Source: Nyssa sinensis (Eukaryota > Streptophyta > Magnoliopsida > Cornales > Nyssaceae). From it: 64,000 nucleotides of DNA. Numbering within the stretch: the first letter of the stretch is position 1; every line of letters starts with the position of its first letter. A program made the position numbers and the translations under genes. Shown here piece after piece: positions 60,055 through 64,000 of the stretch. The stretch covers positions 10,580,880 through 10,644,879 of the forward strand of contig CM018033.1 in assembly GCA_008638375.1 (NCBI GenBank), written 5' to 3'. The notes under the pieces are model-generated. The model did no database searches, had not been told where the DNA came from, and saw only the letters and a list, made by a program, of their open reading frames with translations.

Positions 60055-61345
60055 GGGATGTAAGATATGTCAAATTCCCCTAGTTCTACTGACCATTTGA
60101 CCAATCGCCCTGATACCTCAGGTTTTCTTAGTACGGACTTCAGGGGATAAGCAGTGGGGATCTCGATACGATGGGCTTGAAAGTAGGGCCTGAGCTTTCG
60201 TGCTGAGATTATTAGTGCAAGAGCCAACTCTTCAATTTCAGGATACCTCTTTTCTGTGTCTAACAATGCTCCGCTGACATAAGATATAGGCTTCTAAACT
60301 CTCTTGTGCTGCCTGACTAGTACTGAACTGACAGCGTTTTTAGAAACTGCGAGGTAGAGAAGCAATTTTTCTCCGTGGACTGGTTTTGATAGGAGTTCAA
60401 GCGAGGCTAGATATTCCTTCAGCTCTTGGAAGGCCTTCTCGCATTCCTCTGTCCACTGTAGAGCTCTGTTGCCCTTTAAGGCTTTGAAGAATGGTAGACA
60501 GCAATCAGTAGATTTGGAAATAAATCTGCTCAAGGCTGTAATTCTTCCATTCAGAGCCTGAATGTCCTTCTTGGTTTTTGGTGACTCCAGCTCAGTCAGG
60601 GCCCTGATCTGAGTGGGGTGTGCTTCAATGCCCTTTTGTGAAACAATATACCCTAGGAATTTTCCCTTTGTCACTCCAAACGTACACTTTGAGGGATTCA
60701 GTTTCATCGTATGCCAGTTTCAGGATTGTCAAACATCTGAAGCTAAGTGCTGGAGGTGGTTCCCCTTTTGTAAGCCTTTGACTAACATGTTGCCAATGTA
60801 AACTTCCATGGTGCTGCCGAGCAGAGGGCTGAACATCTTATTGACGAGACGTTGATATGTGGCCCCAGCATTCTTTAGACCTGAACGGCATCACTCTGTA
60901 GCAATAGAGACCTTCGTTCAGGTTATGAATGCTGTTTTCTCCTAATTTGGAGGGTACATCTGGATTTGGTTATATCCTGAATAGGCGTTCATGAAGGTCA
61001 TGAGTTCGTGTCCCGCAGTAGCATCGACTAGCTGATCTATTCTCAGCAGAGGGAAGCTATCCTTGGGATAGGCTTTGTTGAGGTCTGTGTAGACGACGCA
61101 GGACTCTCTACTTGCCATTTTTCTTCTTGACCAGAACGGTATTGGCCAACTAGTCAGGGTAGAATACCTCTCGTATCATCTTGGCCTCAAGCAGCCTTTG
61201 GACCTCCTCATTGATAACCCGATGCCGCTCTAGAGTGAGTGGCCTCCTTTTCTGTCTCACTAGGTGGGTGATCTGGATCTACCATCAGTTTATGGGTAAT
61301 GAGGCCTGGGTTTATTCCCTCCATGTCCTTTGTTTCCCAGGAAAA
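60051..61345 (-). pseudogene. Reverse transcriptase and first RNase H, catalytic residues lost
   Basis: Fingers: YTDLNKAYPKDSFPLLRIDQ (about 61,020-61,080). Motif A reads MTFMNAYSGYNQI where an Asp is expected at the N (codon at 60,987-60,989). LYCYRVMPF precedes motif C, which reads YIGN instead of YVDD (60,789-60,800). Downstream, 60,294-60,707 keeps the thumb and connection (KCTFGVTKGKFLGYIVS) and 60,051-60,266 the RNase H end (KWSVELGEFDISY). RT copies element RNA to DNA; with both catalytic Asp sites altered and several frameshifts, this one cannot. The loss is additional to the stop codons. Confidence 0.85.
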
Positions 61346-61678
61346 CATGAGAGGTTATTTTTCAGGAACCTGATTATTTCATCTTGCTCGGCAGATGTCA
61401 GGTCTAGACCAATTTGCAAATAGCGCCCTAGCGATTCTGAGCTGACCAGTACTTTGATAGGTTCACCTATGGGCTTGGCCCTACTGTCTCTTCCTCTAGG
61501 GCTTAATGGCTTGTCGATTCTGGAAGGGCAATCTTCTGCCTTGTGAAGGTGGGAAAGGACTGGGTCCACATACTCATGGGCATGCTATAATTGCTATTTG
61601 GGAGCCTTTTCTTTGAGAGCGAGAGCATGACACTCCCTGGAGGTCAGTTGGCACCCTTTGATAGAATAGACAGTCTAA
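61346..61678 (-). pseudogene. Linker between protease and reverse transcriptase
   Basis: Minus-strand frame 61,569-61,312 contains RAKPIGEPIKVLVSSE, SLGRYLQIG and LTSAEQDEIIRFLKNNLSCF. After a frameshift come FSWETKDMEGINPG residues, the conserved entry to RT in Tat elements. The equivalent entry in the other gypsy relic is at about 35,910-35,960. Confidence 0.7.
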
Positions 61679-62105
61679 TTAGTGGACGTACTTTAGGCAC
61701 TGGTGGAGGGTTGAAGTGACCACTCCTATCTGATACAGCCACGGTCTCCCAATTATGACATTGTAAGGGGACTTGGCGTTCAGAACCATGTACTCTGTCA
61801 TAGTGGTCTTTTGTCCGTCTCCCTCTCTTGCTGTAGTGGGGATGTCAATCCTTCCTAGTGGAGTATTGAGATTCCCATCAAACCCCACCATGATCATGGC
61901 TGTAGGTTTGACGTCATTGGGATTAAGTTTCATCAGTTTGAGGGGCTCGTAGAACAAAACTGTTTGCAGAGCTCCCAGTGTCCACTAGAACTCTTCGGAT
62001 CTCGAAGTTGGCAATTTTAAGAGAGATGACGAGGGCATCACTGTGAGGACAATGTACCCCAGCAAGATCTTGCTCCATGAACTGGATTTCAGGCACTGGT
62101 TTCAT
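61679..62105 (-). pseudogene. Aspartic protease domain (Tat element)
   Basis: Contains the active-site triad in RRVLVDTGSSAN (Asp codon 61,980-61,982) and, after a frameshift just past GSSAN, GRIDIPTTAREG, NAKSPYNVIIGRPWLYQIG (flap and second conserved block) and STLHQCLKY. The protease would cleave the gag-pol polyprotein. The catalytic DTG is intact but the frame is broken within about six residues of it. Confidence 0.82.
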
Positions 62106-62329
62106 CCTCTTCTGGATATGGGAGATCAGTAGGATGGTGGGAGTGGCTCTGGCCTCCCGAACATACCGTTTTCGTGCTCTATTAGACGTCCCTGTTGTCG
62201 GGATGTCAGCATGGAGGATGAAGATGACCTCATTATTCTATCGCTGAGGTTCGTTCCGTCCTTGCTCTTGTCTCTGTTCAGGCCTTTGGTCGGGTCTCTC
62301 CCTATTGGGGCCTTTCATTGCTAGGGTTC

Positions 62330-63983
62330 TGCCCTCTATCTTGTTTGATGTATTCTTGTAAACGACCCCTCCTTATGAGATGCTCAATTTCATGTCTGAG
62401 GGCCTGGCATGTGTTAGTTGTGTGCCCACGGTCTTTGTGGAAGTCACAGTACTTGGTTTGATCTCGGAGGTTTGGATCCCCTCTCAGAGGTTCTGGCCAC
62501 CTCAGATTCTCCCGGGATCGGACCTTGCCGAAGTATTTGATTCGGAGAGGTGTTCAACAGAGTGAAGCTGACGAATCCCCTAGGGGTAGCATTGAGCGGG
62601 GTTCTGGGCACCCCTTTCTTTTCTAGGCTTCTGTCTCTTTTCCTGGTAGTACTCGACTCCTTTTGATCGTCCTTTTTTTCTGGCCGTTCTTCTTTATGTC
62701 ATCCTTCTGGGCTTGCTCTTTAATCTTTTGGGAGGTATTTTTTGCTTCCTTCAGATTGATGTATTTCCTGGCTCGATCCATCAGAGCTGCCATGTTGGCA
62801 GGGGGACTTTTTGTTAAAGAATCCCTGAAACCTTCTTGAGTAAGGCCAGCGGTCAAAGCGGCTACTAGGAAGCTCGAGCTGCAGTCCGTAACTTCGGTAA
62901 GTTTGGCATTGAAGCACGCTGATGTAAGCTCTGAGGGTCTCTTCCTTAGTCTGTTTGATGTTCAACAGGAACTCAGGTCCCTTCCTCAACCTTCAGCTGG
63001 TCATGAACCTATCCTAGAAATCGCCTACCGAGCTTATAAAAGCTAGTGACTGAGTTCGGTGGGAAGTGGTGAAACCACTTCAGAGTGGTACCCTTCAGGC
63101 TAGTAATGAAAGTACGGCATATGAAGGCATCCGAGGCCCCGTGTAGAGCCATTGTGTGCTGGTAATGTGACAGATGGTCCCCTTGGATCAGTAGTCTCAT
63201 CATATGGGGTGAACTTCGGTACAACAAGCTTCCTCGGTCTTTCCTCTGACATCATGGCAGGAGTGAATGACGTGGAAAGCCTTCCGAGCAGCCTAAGCTA
63301 ACTCGTCCTGCTCTAGAGGATTTTGATCACCTCTCATAACAACGGTTCGGTCCATGGACTTCGCCACCTCTTCAGTTCTGTGTGGGTCCCTAGGCGGGAC
63401 TCCCAAAGAATTTTGCCTTACTGCTTCGGCTCCAATGTGAACGAGATAGGCATGCCCCTCAGATGGAAAGGGTTTTGGTGCTCCTGAGCCGGGAAAACTG
63501 GAACCGCATGAGGTTGGGCCTCCGGAGGTGCTGGGTTTTCTCGTGAAGCCCCAGGAGTTAGAGCCCTAGTGGTGCTCCGATAATGGACATCTGGGACAAA
63601 GGCTGGCGTTCCCCAACCTACGGCCACCGACAGCTGAGGATCTCTACCAATGTGAGTAGCTCCTTAGGGGGTGTACAGGCCGACGGCTAGGAGCCTCTTC
63701 ATGGGGCCCTTCTTCCGTAGTGATAATAGGGGGTTGAGTCCCCTGAACAGCAATGTTGATCGGCGAATTTGGAGGATTTGTCCCCTGATTTTGTGTAAGC
63801 ATTGCCAAATTTCTAGACATGGCTAGAAGCTATTCTTGCATGAGTTGGTTATAGTCGCTCGATTGACTCAAGCTCCCGCCGTACGGGATCAGCTGTCTGT
63901 CCTCTTCCTTGTCCGGTAGATGTCCAACGTTGAGGGTTTTGTGTATTTTGAGCGTTCTTCCTTGGTCGGAGGTTGGGTGCCAT
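62330..63983 (-). pseudogene. Tat-lineage gag, starting near the right edge
   Basis: Starts at ATG 63,983 (MAPNLRPRKNAQ), then a proline-rich stretch (about 63,418-63,627). The capsid-like domain has DHLSHYQHTMALHGASDAFI and LKGTTLKWFHHFPPNSVTSF (63,040-63,180), then FRDSLTKSPPANMAALMDRA (about 62,760-62,830), and a Cys/His segment YCDFHKDRGHTTNTCQALRH (about 62,390-62,450). Gag forms the virus-like particle. At least three frame changes and stops interrupt it. The gag at 19,926-21,002 is the same type. The 5' leader and LTR lie beyond 64,000. Confidence 0.82.
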
Positions 63984-64000
63984 GGTTTTCCAGTAAGAAT

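Larger units (their letters stand above)
53349..64000 (-). mobile_element. Tat-lineage Ty3/gypsy retrotransposon (5' LTR off window)
   Basis: Reading right to left: gag (63,983 to about 62,330), protease, reverse transcriptase/RNase H, a second archaeal-type RNase H, integrase (ending 58,236), a minisatellite, an ORF in the opposite direction, a polypurine stretch and a 3' LTR (53,932-53,349). A second RNase H plus an antisense ORF between pol and the 3' LTR are known features of the Tat lineage. Every domain carries frameshifts or stops, so the element is dead. It is inserted in an older LTR and itself carries a solo LTR. Confidence 0.85.

Overview
The window looks like repeat-rich nuclear DNA of a flowering plant, probably a eudicot. 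It is AT-rich and full of microsatellites, and its proteins are decayed Ty3/gypsy, Ty1/copia and Mutator remnants. SINEs with pol III boxes and long LTRs with 5-bp target duplications are also present. I see no bacterial operon, CRISPR array, rRNA gene or canonical tRNA gene. The species cannot be named from the sequence.

Layout. 1-10,328: a tandem SINE dimer (199-413), a 1.95-kb inverted-repeat transposon (1,484-3,438), a Mutator transposase relic (about 4,010-4,640, minus), another SINE, a non-autonomous element with duplicated ends (5,155-6,099), and the only host exon I recognise: the terminal exon of the ER-Golgi SNARE SEC22 (6,567-6,650, plus). 10,329-35,884: five long solo LTRs, four of them nested in older debris (a Tat-type gypsy LTR plus gag, a copia 3' end plus LTR, another LTR). 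35,885-42,520: a minus-strand gypsy gag/protease/RT relic, split by a 1.65-kb insertion and a solo LTR. 42,545-53,348: dispersed repeats, a copia 5' end with a primer-binding site, and three plus-oriented LTRs, one with a 0.6-kb internal duplication. 53,349-64,000: a minus-strand Tat-lineage Ty3/gypsy element. It has a 3' LTR, a solo LTR inserted beside its polypurine tract, an antisense ORF with its own poly(A) signal, a palindromic minisatellite, decayed pol and gag. It enters from the right edge and cuts into an older LTR.

The main result is the insertion history. Seven LTRs run TG...CA (two with one decayed end base) with no internal domain, and all have 5-bp duplications: perfect in four (CTTTC, ATTAA, GTATG, CTAAG) and with one mismatch in three. 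They form three families of about 4 kb and one of 2.75 kb. Several carry antisense tRNA-like modules and an ACGT-centred palindrome at a similar place. I found no convincing new defence or regulatory system. The best leads are the antisense ORF, the SEC22 exon isolated among transposons, the tRNA-like modules in LTRs, and the hypervariable GC block plus 23-bp minisatellite in the 2.75-kb LTR family.
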